From Enchytraeus crypticus (Eukaryota; Annelida; Clitellata; Enchytraeida; Enchytraeidae), in the NCBI GenBank assembly GCA_905160935.1, contig CAJHZI010000508.1:792501-856500 (forward strand): 64,000 bases of DNA, written 5' to 3'. Positions within the stretch are counted from its first letter, which is position 1; each line of letters opens with the position of its first letter. Below are positions 38,625 to 50,279 of the stretch, one piece after another. Position numbers and translations under genes: made by a program. The notes under the pieces were generated by a model, which was not told the DNA's origin, searched no databases, and saw nothing but the letters and a program-made list of their open reading frames with translations.

Positions 38625-39967
38625 ATGGAACTTGATAATAGCTTCGACGAAGATTTGCATGATGCTCTGGAATATGTTCAAAAGGTTTGGATGCAATATT
38701 GACAATCTTATTTCTTACGTTATATACAAATCGGAATAATGTAGTGAACAAATGACTAAATAAGATTCATGTATTGGAATATACATAATATCAGTGTTGT
38801 AGAAAATACTAAGCAAAATATATTAAGTAAAAGTAAATGGCTTGCAAAAATAGATGGGTTGTAAAAGTACATCATTAAAAATTTACTTAAGTAAAAAGTA
38901 TAAGTACTTGACAGAAAGTAGTACTTTTAAGTAAAATACTCTAAATTTTTATGGAAACAAATTATACCAAGAAAGATTTACACGTTCCTAAAATGGTTAA
39001 CCTAGCTACTCGATTTAATTTCTAATTAAGAACGGAAACTTTAAATTCGTTGTTTCAAAGTTTCTTAACTAAAAGAATATTCAAACTACACGCGTAAGTT
39101 TATACTAGATTTTCAAATTCATATAAGATCTAATTTTGCATTCGCAAATAAATTAAATTAACATGGCTTTAACATAGACTCGATCTCACTCTCAGTGTGC
39201 TATCAGAACTAATGTATTAATATTCCTACTCACAGGTACAGTAAACTCATACATCACAACTAAATAATGACTTAACAGCCGCACTGTCAGGTAGGAGGTG
39301 TTAAACTTGTTCATCTCAATTTAATAAGCGAAAAAGGGCGTAAGTTCAATGTTCTTGGCGAAAACATGTAGGCTTATATGTATATGAAGGCAGACATGAT
39401 GCACCTTGCTAAACAACAATGGTAAGCACAAGTGTATGATGCGTAATGTGGATAAATAGCATTGCTTGGCAGGGTTAAAGTAAATAATCAATCGAGCAAT
39501 GTATACAATGTACTTATGTTTAAACAATGCATACTAATGCCGACTCAGTGAATATTTAAAGATTCTTAATTTATTTACATTATTTAGGAAATGGAAAAAA
39601 TGAAACTTCAAGAGACATCAGGTTCAATCAAATGTGAAGTTAGTTATTTTCTTTTATACACTATACGTTATATCTCTAAGATAATTATGGTAGACTCTAT
39701 TACAATTTCTTAAACAATCACCCGCAACTAATTATTTCATCTTTGATTTATACATATCTCAAGATAACACTTTTGTAATAATTTCATAGTTAAAATGATG
39801 ATATTTTATTATTATTTGCTGAGTTATAAACACCATCCTCCCTTTAATCTCAGTTTATCCATCGAGGAGGTACAAATCCCCTCTATTCTCTACCAACCAA
39901 TCCTTAATTTGAAACTTTTCCATCTGTTTAAATTATGTAGCATTTGCTAGAGACTAAGCTCTCACCA

Positions 39968-40033
<66 letters not shown>

Positions 40034-40160
40034 TAAATATATATTTAAATCTTTTTCATTACTTTTTTTAATTTGTAGAATATAAAAAAACGAAAGATCA
40101 TGGAAGATGACAATTTAACGATAGTTGAAACGAAACGGATACGCTTAAATGCGGTGTTTT
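38625..40160 (+). CDS. Candidate small three-exon gene, 64 residues, unknown function
   Basis: The exons 38625-38684, 39588-39638 and 40077-40160 are all phase 0, with donors GTTTGG and GTTAGT and acceptors TATTTAG and TTTGTAG. They give an acidic N-terminus (MELDNSFDEDLHDALEYVQK), a short linker (EMEKMKLQETSGSIKCE) and a basic C-terminus ending KRIRLNAVF. GTTTGG and GTTAGT donors also occur in the better-supported genes here. A TATA-like box lies upstream and ATTAAA follows the stop at 40174. The last exon and its flanks are duplicated downstream at 40482-40660, which suggests a real exon but does not prove it. I do not recognise the protein. Short phase-0 exons can arise by chance. Confidence 0.4.
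39972..40029. repeat. (TA)n microsatellite
   Basis: About 29 TA units, 47 bp before the third exon of the candidate small gene. Confidence 0.95.
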
Positions 40161-40441
40161 GAATGTAAATTATAAATTAAATTTCAATCTGCACAAAAGT
40201 GTACAGATATTTCTTTAATTGACACTGCATGAAATCAGTGATGATGACGGTTTAATATTCGACTGTGAATCAGTATGTGTATAAGGTTAAAAAACATGGG
40301 ACTCGATTATCTCTGATAGTGCTTTCAAATGTAGAAAATGACGTTAATATTAGCTTTTCATATATGGCGTCACAAGCTTACCGAGTAATAAATACACATA
40401 TTAGATTATAATTTGTAACACTAAAGCAAAACATTTTTATA

Positions 40442-40443
<2 letters not shown>

Positions 40444-40481
<38 letters not shown>
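40444..40481. repeat. (TG)n microsatellite
   Basis: About 18 TG units. It occupies the position before the duplicated exon that the (TA)n tract holds before the original exon. Confidence 0.95.
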
Positions 40482-40483
<2 letters not shown>

Positions 40484-40520
40484 TTAAATCTCTTTCAAAT
40501 ACTTTTTTCTTAATTTGTAG

Positions 40521-40596
40521 AATATCAGAAAGGCGAAAAATGGCAGATGAAGACGGTGTAAAAATTGATAAGATACGCTTGAGAATGGTCTTTTGA
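40521..40596 (+). pseudogene. Tandem duplicate of the small gene's terminal exon
   Basis: The flanks match: TATTTAAATCT before the exon, TTTGTAG acceptor, and TTTTGAATGTAAATT after the stop. The homologous frame (ERRKMADEDG ... KIDKIRLRMVF) keeps the IRL-x-VF ending and stop, but it is one base out of phase 0. If spliced from the upstream exon it would terminate after nine codons. Either it is a decayed copy or it belongs to a transcript with a different phase. Confidence 0.4.
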
Positions 40597-40847
40597 ATGT
40601 AAATTGTAAGTTAAATTTCAATCTGTACAAATTATAAAAATATTTATTTAATAGACACAGCGCGATGACGGTGGTTAGGATGCTTTGATATTCAACTGCA
40701 GATCAGTATGTACAGAAACAAGCTGTAAAGCATATGAAAGCTGGTTTAAATAAATTGTAATATTTAAGTCCACAATGTATTTGCAGCTGAGTCTCGATTC
40801 GAAAATTTGAATGCATTCAGGGTCAATATTGCAGAAATTAACAATCT

Positions 40848-41200
40848 CTCTCTTCAGTGCACTGCCAAGTGGCAGGTCCAAGGTACATATTCATACTCAA
40901 AGTCTACTTTCTCGCTCCATATGAGCAGTCCATAGATCAACAAATCCCTTCACAAAGTCTACGCCTTATCCATACCTTATGTAGCCTATAGCTTGGGAAA
41001 ATATGGCATCTGAGGTGGTGTCCCGTTGCTTTCCTCAGTTAGATGGATTAATTGCCGTATAATGCTGAGGGAAAATATTTCATGCTGAGGTAGGTCCCCT
41101 CTTGCCACCCTCAGCTCCTACCTTTAGTCGCCTTTCTACGTACACGCGACAAATTGTTTTGCGCTTACCCTATTCTGCAGTGGCCCGAGCACAACACAAA
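40848..41200 (-). mobile_element. SINE family 3
   Basis: Nearly complete minus copy. The tail is at 40850-40890 (complement of CCTGCCACTTGGCAGTGCAC), the middle holds AAGCTATAGGCTACATAAGG, and the head is near 41160-41200. Confidence 0.85.
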
Positions 41201-41371
41201 TTAACTATAGCTATGCAATATTGGCTATAGACTATTCGATCAAATGGATAATGAATCCACAGATACTGATACGATGATACTGATGAGGGTCAAGTTGATA
41301 CACACGTCATTAGTATCGGTCTCCAGCAGGAAAAGCAATTAAAAACTTGCGATTTTACCCCACTTGTAAAC

Positions 41372-41556
41372 ATAGTAACGTCTGAAATTCAAAATGACGC
41401 TAAATTTAAAGTCTAAATTTGAACCAAACACAACAGGGAACTTTTAATTAAAGTTAAGTCCAAAGCTGTTTTGTGCAAAGTGGGAGTTTGAACCCTCGCA
41501 GATATTCACCCATTGGATCTTAAGTCCAACGTCTTAACCATTCGACCATCCCGGTC
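41372..41556 (-). mobile_element. tRNA-Leu(UAA)-derived SINE, family 6
   Basis: Minus copy with a better 5' head than the 37547 copy: CCGGGATGGTCGAATGGTTA (box A region of tRNA-Leu), GTTGGACTTAAGATCCAATG and GGGTTCAAACTCCC, then the shared tail. The two acceptor-stem strands do not pair, so it is not a working tRNA. Confidence 0.82.
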
Positions 41557-41653
41557 TGTGTTTAGAATTATTTTTGCAAATTTCCATTGCGCACATACTC
41601 TGTCAGTTCATTTGATAGCAGTAGGCAAACTTTTAAATTTTGCTGCATATAAA

Positions 41654-41805
41654 AAGTAAACTTTCATTATAGTGAAATGTTGATATCTATAACTTTCATA
41701 ACTTTCGATAAGTTTCATAACTATAACTATCTATAACTATGATGATATCTATAACTTTTAATACCACATGTTTAAACCGTTGGACAATTTAGACTAATCT
41801 AGTTT
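41654..41805 (-). mobile_element. SINE family 2, partial
   Basis: The 3' half of the family on the minus strand, with a local expansion of TAACTATC/TAACTTTC units at 41690-41760. Confidence 0.65.
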
Positions 41806-41809
41806 CCAG

Positions 41810-42955
41810 TATTGGTATGGGGAATGTGCATCAGATAGAGAGATGGTGAGAGAGAGATAGAGAGAGAGAGAGAGACGGAAAAAATAGCATGTATACAGTT
41901 AGATGGAAAGAAATATGAATAAAACGGAGCAAATTCTAAAATCCAGACAATCAGACCTGTATATACTCTATAGAAAATATAACGTTTAATGTCTTAGAAC
42001 AATATCATTATTGCTTATTGGATGCATATTGTAAATTACATTTATGAATACGCTTACGATACCCTACACATATCGTTTTGTAGTCTCTTCTTGTGTCAAG
42101 GGGTATTGTAAAGCAGATGCATACAATGTACATGTATTCAGCTGTAGAGTTAATTTAGACAATAGAATTAATGAAGGGTTAAGTTGGGTTTTGCTCTACT
42201 TAATTATAAGTAACTAGAGAGTATACAAGATTTGTTAGACTTATAGGGTGAAAAAGAGAGAGACTAAGAGAGACTAAAAGACTGAGAGTGATAGAGTGAG
42301 AGAGAGATTGTGAAAGAGAGAAATAGATTGAGATAGAGAACATGTAATATGGCACAAGAGTAATGGTAAAAATTGTAGATGTTAGACATGAAATGGACTT
42401 GCCTTTTGATAAGATAGGAAAGTACTATTGAATGGAATGAGATTATGGAAAGATGAATGGTATAATTTTGGCCGATGAAACAGTTAAAAACATGCAATAA
42501 AGTTGATAAATAATGAATTGATAAAATTTAAAGGCATAAACTGGGCTTTGAGGTAGACTGAGACAGGGGATGTTCAATGATTTGATAACTTATTTAACTG
42601 TTTTAAGCAGTTAAGTAGTCAAAATGATAAAATAAACTTACGTTCGTGTGAATGAACAGTTTAGTTCTTTAAAATGATGTAAATAAACGTAATATAGCTG
42701 AAATGTTACTGATATGTGGAGAAATATAGAAAATAGAATGCAGGCATGTAGTAGCAAAGTTGAATAGAGGGATATTAAGAGAGATTGTGTGAGAGAGAGA
42801 GAGTGATAGAGAGAGTGAGAAAGAATGTGCAAAATGGAGATCTACTATAAGATCATGAAGGCTTACTTAAGAGAGAGAGAGAGAAAGAGATACAAATAAT
42901 TTCTGTAAAATATCATTATAGGTCTGATTAAAACCTACAATTAAGCTTACAGACA
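41810..42955. other. No gene seen; GA-rich tracts
   Basis: (GA)n-rich stretches occur at 41840-41880, 42255-42330, 42785-42830 and 42870-42890. The rest is AT-rich with no supported coding sequence. Confidence 0.4.
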
Positions 42956-43110
42956 CACCAGAGGTCCCCAGGCGGCGATGAGAGTGGCGGAAGGGGTTAG
43001 GGTGGGACTCTATTATGGGAAGGGGCGCCCTTTCCTACAAGTTTGATCTCCTATTTGACGGCGACAGGAAGGGTGGGCGGCGGCGGAGAGGGGAAGCGCT
43101 ATTGCGTTAG
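42956..43110. other. Isolated GC-rich block
   Basis: About 150 bp of G-rich sequence (for example GTGGCGGAAGGGGTTAGGG and GGGTGGGCGGCGGCGGAG) in otherwise AT-rich DNA. Frames on both strands are broken, so I cannot support an exon. Confidence 0.35.
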
Positions 43111-44700
43111 AGCTATTAAACGATATCGCTACGATCTGCTATTATAAGCAAAATTATCTGCTGAATATTTCAAAATTTTCTAGTCGTACACATGTGTTGC
43201 AATAGACGATGAGCGATATAGGCCTACACACGCTCGTGGTTAACGACATGCGAACTTGCCTCCCCCGGTCCAGGACACGATCATAAGCATCACTCGGGTT
43301 ATATTTGGTGTCTATTTTAAATCTTTATTGTTTAATTAAAATATATTTCCCATTTCTAATTTCCTTATTTATTACTCTATAATTTAGAGCTTTTCATACT
43401 ATTTTCATCCAATCTTAGCATATATCCAATTTTTTAATTTGATTAATTCACTCCATGGTTTTTCTTGTGTTCTTAGGTCTGTATTTTTATGTATTTTAGA
43501 TGGTTCTCAATAGTTTGGATCTATATTACATTCCACGATTTATACATAATTCACTATTTTTATATACAATTTTTATACTCTATTTTTATATAAAAAGATA
43601 GGTTTGACATAAATATTTTAATACCGCATTGTGTCCTGGAGACTGAAGAATACACCAAACGTTGACTGAAAGTATCGTAAGAGACGACCAAGCAACAACC
43701 ATGGATGACAACGTGAAACTCAAACATTTTCCAAAGGCTGCATAAAATGTTGATAAGGCATTCGTGATTAACTTACAGACTATGGGTATGATATCATATT
43801 TCTACGCTAAGTGCTTAATGCACACTGTGCGCAAAAAACACACTGCGTAAAGAAAAACATAAAGGTATACTAGTGTACAAAAATGGATACAGACAGGTAC
43901 ATACTGACTGATATATGCAGACAAAGATATTTGCTGACGTAAACATAAAAGTGCTGACACAAAAGTGCTGACAAAAATGTGCTAACAAAAAAGTGCTGAT
44001 GTAAACAAAAAAGTGCTGACAAAAAGTGCTGACGTACGCATTATGGACCAAAGTACTCCTCACTCCCTTAAACTGGCCTTTCATATCTACTTATATATAC
44101 TAATATTCATAATAATTATATATAATTACTGTCTATCTCGCGCCTTGAAGAGAATCTCTCTAGGCTTCTGATCTTAACGATAAACCCAAACTATCACCTC
44201 AACATAAATGTGTAAATTTTAAAAATGTATTAACTGTGAAACTTTCATTTCTAGAATGAAACGGAAGAGAAATAAAAGCGAAAAAAGATAAGATATTATA
44301 AGTTCTAGCTACCAGGCTCATAATTAATAGCCACTTTGTCTGCTGTTCTATTATCAAATCCTCATTTAAGGCTATTTTCAAAAAATATCATCTTATAATG
44401 GCCTTTAATGCTTTGCATATTACAATTGTTGTTAAGAACATTTTTAAAAATCGCTTTTGAGATCAAGAAACTATAAACAAGATATAAGAAAATACAGAAA
44501 CTCTTCTTGTTCCGCAAACTAACTTCACGTGTTGTTTGTTTACATTTTTTTATCTTCAGGAATCTGAACACATGGAATTATATTAAGAAGTAAATATATA
44601 GCTTAATATAAATATAATAGCAGGTTAATTAGCGAAACAGTTGCTTCCTTAAGCGTAGCCAAACGTAAATCTTAATTTCATACTGTACACACTTGTTTAA
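43111..44700. other. Intergenic region upstream of the NIFK-like gene
   Basis: It contains a diverged SINE family 3/4-type head at 43630-43765 (CTGAAGAATACACC ... ATCGTAAGAGACGACCAAGC), a short tandem array of AAAAGTGCTGAC units at 43935-44040 and one TAGGCCTA at 43219. No other genes are seen. Confidence 0.45.
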
Positions 44701-44706
44701 TTCAGA

Positions 44707-47700
44707 ATGACTTCAGCAGATCCATCGCCCAAAAGTAAGAGAGTTACTCGCAGCCAGAAATCTGCTGAAAAGAAAATAAAGGTAGGCCTATTTTGGTAAT
44801 ATTTTTAATAATTGTAATTGATACGACTTATATTTATAATTAAATTCAATTTCGTAACTATTTCTTTTATACGTGTCATAGATTTATACCCATAAACCTA
44901 TGACACGTATAAAAAATAGTAATAAAGTAAAAAAATAGACACGCATTATAGTGAAATGATCAACTATGTTGATATCTATCACTTTTAATACCACATGTTT
45001 AAACCGCTAGGCAAGTTATTTCATTTTCCGAGTAACCAGTCCAGTGAATGTCCGAGATTTTACTCTCAGATCAGCGCTGCCAGGATTCGAACCCACGAAT
45101 CCCGGCAGATAATAAAAAAATTATTATTTTGATATAATTTATTTTTTCTAACATGCAAGTTAGTAAAAAGTGTTACTTGACACTTCTCGCTGATATTATT
45201 GGACATTCAAAAGTAAGTGCATCTCATTAATAATATCTTAGGAAATATGACGTTCTAATGGTCAAAGTCGAATGGTGTAGCCAATAGTAAATAAATTAGA
45301 AGATAAAAGCTAAATAAGTTAATAGCCAAAAGAAAATAAGTTAATAGATACTAAAAGGTGAGGATCGGACGTGGTTAGTTTCCAAACACATGTAGTTTTT
45401 GCATTGTTACTTCTTATTAGTTAATTTTAGATGCCTTAAAATGATCTTTTTCAACGTGCTTATTTCTCACTAGAAGATACAAAATGGCAAATTGCTTTGC
45501 TGCCAGAAATAATCATCTACTTCTGCAGGATAAATTGTCAATTAAAGGAACATTTTATAATATTGTGTTGTCCACTATGCCAATGCATTGTTTGAACTGT
45601 TAGCTTTAGCGTTGTTACATGAGTTGTTGCGTAATAAGTAATTTATTGATGTAGTTAGAGTGGAATGAGCAATATTTGAATGTTTAAAATATTTAAGGAA
45701 TTTGATTAATAATTTAACAATTAATTATTTAACTAATAAAATAAATCTAATGCTTAACTTTGCTAATTTTCAGAAAGGTTTTGAGGAACCAGGCGCTATT
45801 GAGGGGAGGGGCGTGGTCTATGTCAAGCATGTCCCTCATGGATTCTACGAGGAAGAAATGAGGAACTACTTTAAGCAGTTTGGGACGATTACTCGACTGA
45901 GACTGTCCAGGAGTAAAAAGGTTGACTGATAATTATGCTATAAATCAATATAGTACAAAGTTTAGATGTCGATCAGTGAATAGAATTTGTGAATTAGGTA
46001 ACGATGACAAAATGGCAGAACACGTCACTAAAAATAAATTAAGAAATCGTCATTGCCTAATTCAGATTCTTGCTCAACCAATGAAAGCACAAACTCATTT
46101 ACAGCATTTTACTCAGTCTTCAGCTCTACCCAGCTGTGATGCTGGCATGAACGCGCCTAATCGCCAGCCGAGCATAGCATCGTGTCTCGGCTGTCTGGTG
46201 ACATACGCTAAAGACGGTAAATAAAATTACAATATAGATATGATAATATCCTTGTTTAATGCCCTTGTTATATCTGGGACACTGAAGAATTGACCAACTA
46301 TAAACTGAAAGTATCATATGAGGCAACTGAACAATAACTGAAGAAAGCAAGTCAGAACTAATATTATTGTCAAGCTTTAGACAACATTAAGGTGTTGGTA
46401 AGGCATTGCCTTTTGTGAAAGTACCAACTCATTAATTGATGGGGTGCTTTTCATAAAGCGTGAAAACTAAATACGAATAGAAATATGTACTAGAGTTCCT
46501 TGCGCGCTTTTAAGTAAATATTAATTAATTTAATTTAAATATTGCTTTCTCTATAACCATTGATTATATTTTCCACATTTATAAATACTACTACTTTGCT
46601 TGAGCAGATTTTTTGTGCTCAACATCTGAATTTCTGTTCTTTTAACTAACTATTGTTGATGCCACTTAGATTGATTATTTCATTATATTTTGTTTAATTT
46701 TAATATTATCACTGGCACGAGAACTACACATGTAATCTAATTAATTTAATGACTATATACATATAATGATAATGATGGATTGGTTGATTGACAGTCTGGT
46801 CGCAGCAAAGGGTATGCTTATGTGGAGTTTGAGTCAGAAGACGTCGCAAAGATAGCCGCAGACTCAATGAAAGATTACTTGATGTTCCGTCAACGCCTCA
46901 TGTGTAAGTTCGAATGACAAATTATAGAGGCTGTACAAATTCCTTAGTCTAGCGATTGTATCTCTTGCGTTATTATGTATTCAGAACTCTAGTGGTATTT
47001 AAAACTCTATTATTATATGTGATTAAAATAATACCATCTGTATACATTCAATCATTGGTGAACTGTTTGCTTTCAAAACTCTGGCAGCCACTTGATAAGT
47101 TGCCGTATTGTTTAGTCTCTATATACATTTTCAAAGATCTATTCAGTACATTGCAGGTGCGGCCTTTAAGGGTGATGTATAAAACTTGTATATGGCAATG
47201 GTTAAATCTGTCTGTATGAAAGTTTCAATGAGTATTGTTTGTTCTTATATTTGAAAGTTTTAATAAGTTATGGTTGTTCTTAATTAAGTTTTTGCAGTTT
47301 GTGATATTCAAATAGTTGCAGAGTGATAAGTTGATGGAAATTTATGAAGTTGTCATCAAATAATTATTAATTATAATTACTGGATTAGAGATAAACATAT
47401 ATTTGCTGTATATCTAGAAAATCTAAAGTTTAACAAGGGATTCATTAAACAACAGTAATTAATGAATGGATTTGTTGATTGAGTGATGACTAATATACAA
47501 TATACACTGTGAGTCAAAAAAGCATGTGCGCAGTCTCTCACCCATAACTTTGGTATTAGTGAACTGATTTTTTAACTTCTTGCATAGGTATAATCAGGAT
47601 AACATTTGCTATAAAATAGCGTTAAGTGACTGTTAATTATTCTTTTTGCGTTGAAGCAATGCTTGAAAAAGTGTGCGACTGAAAATAATCAGTTTAAGTA

Positions 47701-49492
47701 AATCAATCGCTACAGAATGTTTACAAATCCGTGGCTTAACTAACAACGAAACACACGAAACAAACAGTGCTATACAGCTACTGTCAATGCATATGCTCAA
47801 AACGACCTCCTTTGGCGCGAATACAAGTTCGGAGATGCTTGCGCCACTCATCTATTGCGTTGTCAATGACAGATTGCTGCATGTCTTGCCAACGTCCACC
47901 AGGCCTTGCTTCAACTCGTCCACGTTATTTATTTTCTTCTGATACACTTGCTGTTGCATCACACCCCAGATTTGATAATCCACCGGATTTAGATCAGATG
48001 AATTTGTCGGCCACAGTTCCGGAGTGATAAATGCTGCCGTTTCCCGTTCCAGCAGTTTCACTGTTTCTCTAGCGCTGTGAGCAGGAGCGCCGTCCTGCTG
48101 CAGAATGAAATACTCCCCAAAAATTTCGCATATGACTGGCAACATCTCGTGCATCAAAAGAACATTACGGTAGTAATTTCCATTTATCTTGACACCTGGA
48201 TGGACGAAGATGAGGTGTGTGGATCCCAATTTCGAGACACCTACCGACACCATCACTGAGTGACTGAATGTCGTGCGAGTATGTAGCAGACGCGCAGCAA
48301 AGACATCACCTTTCCTTATTCCAACTGGCGCGTAAAGGCCATCATTCTATGAATTGCTTGGTGTGTCCACCGTAAATACTTTCTCATCAGTAAACCCAGC
48401 AAAGTTCACATCACTAGCCGAGTACTTGGATAAAAGCTGCTTGGCACGAATGAGACGCTGAAGTCGATTTGCTTCTGTCAGCTGCGCCTGCGCTTCTAGC
48501 ACTAAGGCCTTAGATCCTTATGAATAATTTTCATCACAGAGGACTGCGATATGCAACGGAGTCTTTCAATCTGGCGGGGAGTGCTATGCGTCTGTGGCTT
48601 GTTCTCCGGACTCAGAATCAACTCCTCCACTGCTCTGACATTCTCTTCTGTTCTTAAGCTTTTCGATCGTCCACTGCCTTTCTTTCTATCAGTGCTCCCA
48701 GTCCGGCGTAATTTCTTTAATAAGCAATCTTGTCCTCCCAGCGTCCAGTTTTTTGTTGGAAATTCGGCAATCAACCGATGTGCGCCATAACCCTTTAAGA
48801 GGTACAAGTTTTTTATGAGCCCTTTATCTTCATTAGTAAACAGCATTCTAAAATTTTAAAAAACAACAGACTATGTCTGTAAAATCCTCCGTTATTGTTT
48901 ACATTAAACCGGAAGTGTCACAAAAACTGGATTTAAGATTAGTAATTTGCTTCTTCTTTTTATTTCTGAAAATATTTTCAAAATCGGTTCACAAATGTCA
49001 AAATTGTAGACGAAATACTGTGCACATGTTTTTGATGACTCACAGTGTATAAACGTGTGTTTATGTGTATACATATATATATGTGTATATATATACAAAA
49101 TAAATTGTAAAATTAGTTCTAATCATGATCATTGATTGATTGCAGGCAAGGTGATTGATCCCGCCACTCTTCACCCGAGCACATTCAAGGGATGTATGCG
49201 GAAGTTCAGTCAACCCAAATCCTCTGCCATTGCTAGGGACAGACACAACCGGCCAGTCTCTGCTACACAGCAAGCTGCCAAGGCTTCAAGACTGAGGAGG
49301 AAGAATGCAAAGAAAATCGCCACTTTTAGAGAATTAGGAATAGAGTACAACATGGAGATTGCTGATGAGAAGCCGAGGATTGAGGCAGTGACGGAAGATT
49401 TGGTTGCTTCAGCCGTTGTAGTTAAGACTACAAAGAAAGCCGAAAAGGAAAACCAGAAAGGAAAGCCGGCAGCGAAGAGGATTAGGAGATAG
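44707..49492 (+). CDS. NIFK: NIFK/Nop15-type nucleolar RNA-binding protein
   Basis: Exons 44707-44781, 45774-45920, 46795-46903 and 49146-49492 join in phase (0, 0, 1) to encode 225 residues ending in a TAG at 49490. One RRM spans exons 2-3: RNP2-like [10 protein letters not shown], then [14 protein letters not shown] and RNP1 [18 protein letters not shown]. The LSRSKK and [11 protein letters not shown] strings are hallmarks of MKI67 FHA-domain-interacting nucleolar phosphoprotein and yeast Nop15, which act in 60S subunit biogenesis (ITS2 processing); the human protein also binds Ki-67. Exon 4 has the family's basic coiled tail ([20 protein letters not shown]) and a Lys-rich end. It is shorter than human NIFK (293) and close to Nop15 (220). 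The FHA-binding extension is not evident. Intron 3 contains a mariner element ending 98 bp before exon 4. Start: the first ATG, four codons before a Ser/Lys-rich stretch. Confidence 0.88.
44859..44920. repeat. Near-perfect hairpin, about 22 bp per arm
   Basis: TTTTATACGTGTCATAG and CTATGACACGTATAAAA, with extended flanks, surround a 16-nt loop. It lies in NIFK intron 1. Confidence 0.85.
44931..45110 (-). mobile_element. SINE family 2, partial
   Basis: Minus copy from the tail to box B (GGTTCGAATCCTGGCAGC); the head beyond box B is missing. It lies in NIFK intron 1. Confidence 0.75.
46245..46500 (+). mobile_element. Diverged SINE of the family 3/4 group
   Basis: Head CTTGTTATATCTGGGACACTGAAGAATTGACCAAC-like (broken), then AGTATCATATGAGGCAACTG, GGTGTTGGTAAGGCATTGCC and GGGGTGCTTTTCATAAAGCG. 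It is old and lacks the tail. It lies in NIFK intron 2. Confidence 0.5.
47505..49047 (-). mobile_element. Tc1/mariner element, DD37D type, nearly whole
   Basis: A 1543-bp element with inverted ends (CACTGTGAGTCAAAAAAGCA versus complement CACTGTGAGTCATCAAAAAC) inside a TA duplication. The transposase is on the minus strand from 48846: an N-terminal HTH region ([20 protein letters not shown]), FTDEKVFTV with the first Asp, [14 protein letters not shown] with the second and [13 protein letters not shown] with the third. I count 37 residues between the second and third Asp, as in maT-like (DD37D) families. Coding is broken by a frame change near 48500 and an in-frame TAG at 48347-48349. The C-terminal ORF is otherwise intact. 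It lies in NIFK intron 3, antisense to the gene. Confidence 0.9.
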
Positions 49493-49525
49493 ATTTGTTT
49501 GACTGTCAAACAAATCTATCTCCTA
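49483..49525. repeat. Perfect 20-bp hairpin over the NIFK stop codon
   Basis: The arms 49483-49502 and 49506-49525 are exact complements around CTG; the left arm contains the last codons and the TAG stop. The right arm's ATCTATCTC...ACTGTAACA block is repeated once more just downstream (49515-49558). Confidence 0.95.
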
Positions 49526-49667
49526 CTGTAACACTAAATCTATCTCGACTGTAACATTAAATAGTAATGCTGATCACAGCAAATATTCGCTTTCATTCTC
49601 TGATTCTTTTGCATACAAATACGACATAACCAGCTGTTACACTGCTACTGTGTTTGGCATTTTTAAA

Positions 49668-49795
49668 GCTGGTAAAGCTAATGTTATTGTCAATTTCCTC
49701 ACTCAAAAGCGATATCAATGACAGGCAAGCCCAGGATTTGAACCCCGCTCATACTGATCCGCGGTCGAATATCTTACCGACATCGCCACTGGATG
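49668..49795 (-). mobile_element. tRNA-derived SINE, family 1
   Basis: Minus copy: GTGGCGATGTCGGTAAGATA (box A), GGTTCAAATCC (box B), tail GTCATTGATATCGCTTTTGA. It lies 175 bp 3' of the NIFK stop. Confidence 0.82.
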
Positions 49796-50089
49796 GTTGT
49801 GTTTTAGGGCCCAAATACTGGAAAACTGATTTGTTAATTGTAATTTGATTTCATTTGAAAGTAATTTGCAATTTGACCACGAAAGATAAGAGTTATTTGA
49901 AATTTAATTATATTTTTCCAAGTAATTAGTAATTCAATTGCATCGGAGCGTGTAATTTGCCCACCGCCGCTCAATCATATAATTGTCACTGAATCGTTAG
50001 CAAGAAACAAACTGGACCAGTACTGATTGTAAAGAAAACGTAAGACATATAAGTCTAATCTGAAGAAAATATTACGTACTATTACCCGG

Positions 50090-50275
50090 GTTGCTGAAGA
50101 ATAAACCACGTGACTGGACTGCACGTGTAGTAAAAGACGACAAAGCGCTATGATCCAAACCAACGTCAGAGAGGGAATTCGGTTGAGGAGTGCTTAGGCT
50201 CCAGAAATAGCTACAAATTTTCTAATCCCGACTCTAGTTAATCTAGAAATCAATGGAAGATGATGATGAATATTA
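50090..50275 (+). mobile_element. SINE family 4
   Basis: CCCGGGTTGCTGAAGAATAA, CGTGTAGTAAAAGACGACAA, CCAACGTCAGAGAGGGAATT and CTTAGGCTCCAGAAATAGCT, with a shortened tail ending AATGGAAGATGATGATGAA. Confidence 0.75.
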
Positions 50276-50279
50276 CGAG

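Noticed and set aside
41460-41556. Functional tRNA-Leu(UAA) gene
   Set aside because: The acceptor stem does not pair and the tRNA-like part is followed by the same tail as the copy at 37547, so it is a SINE.
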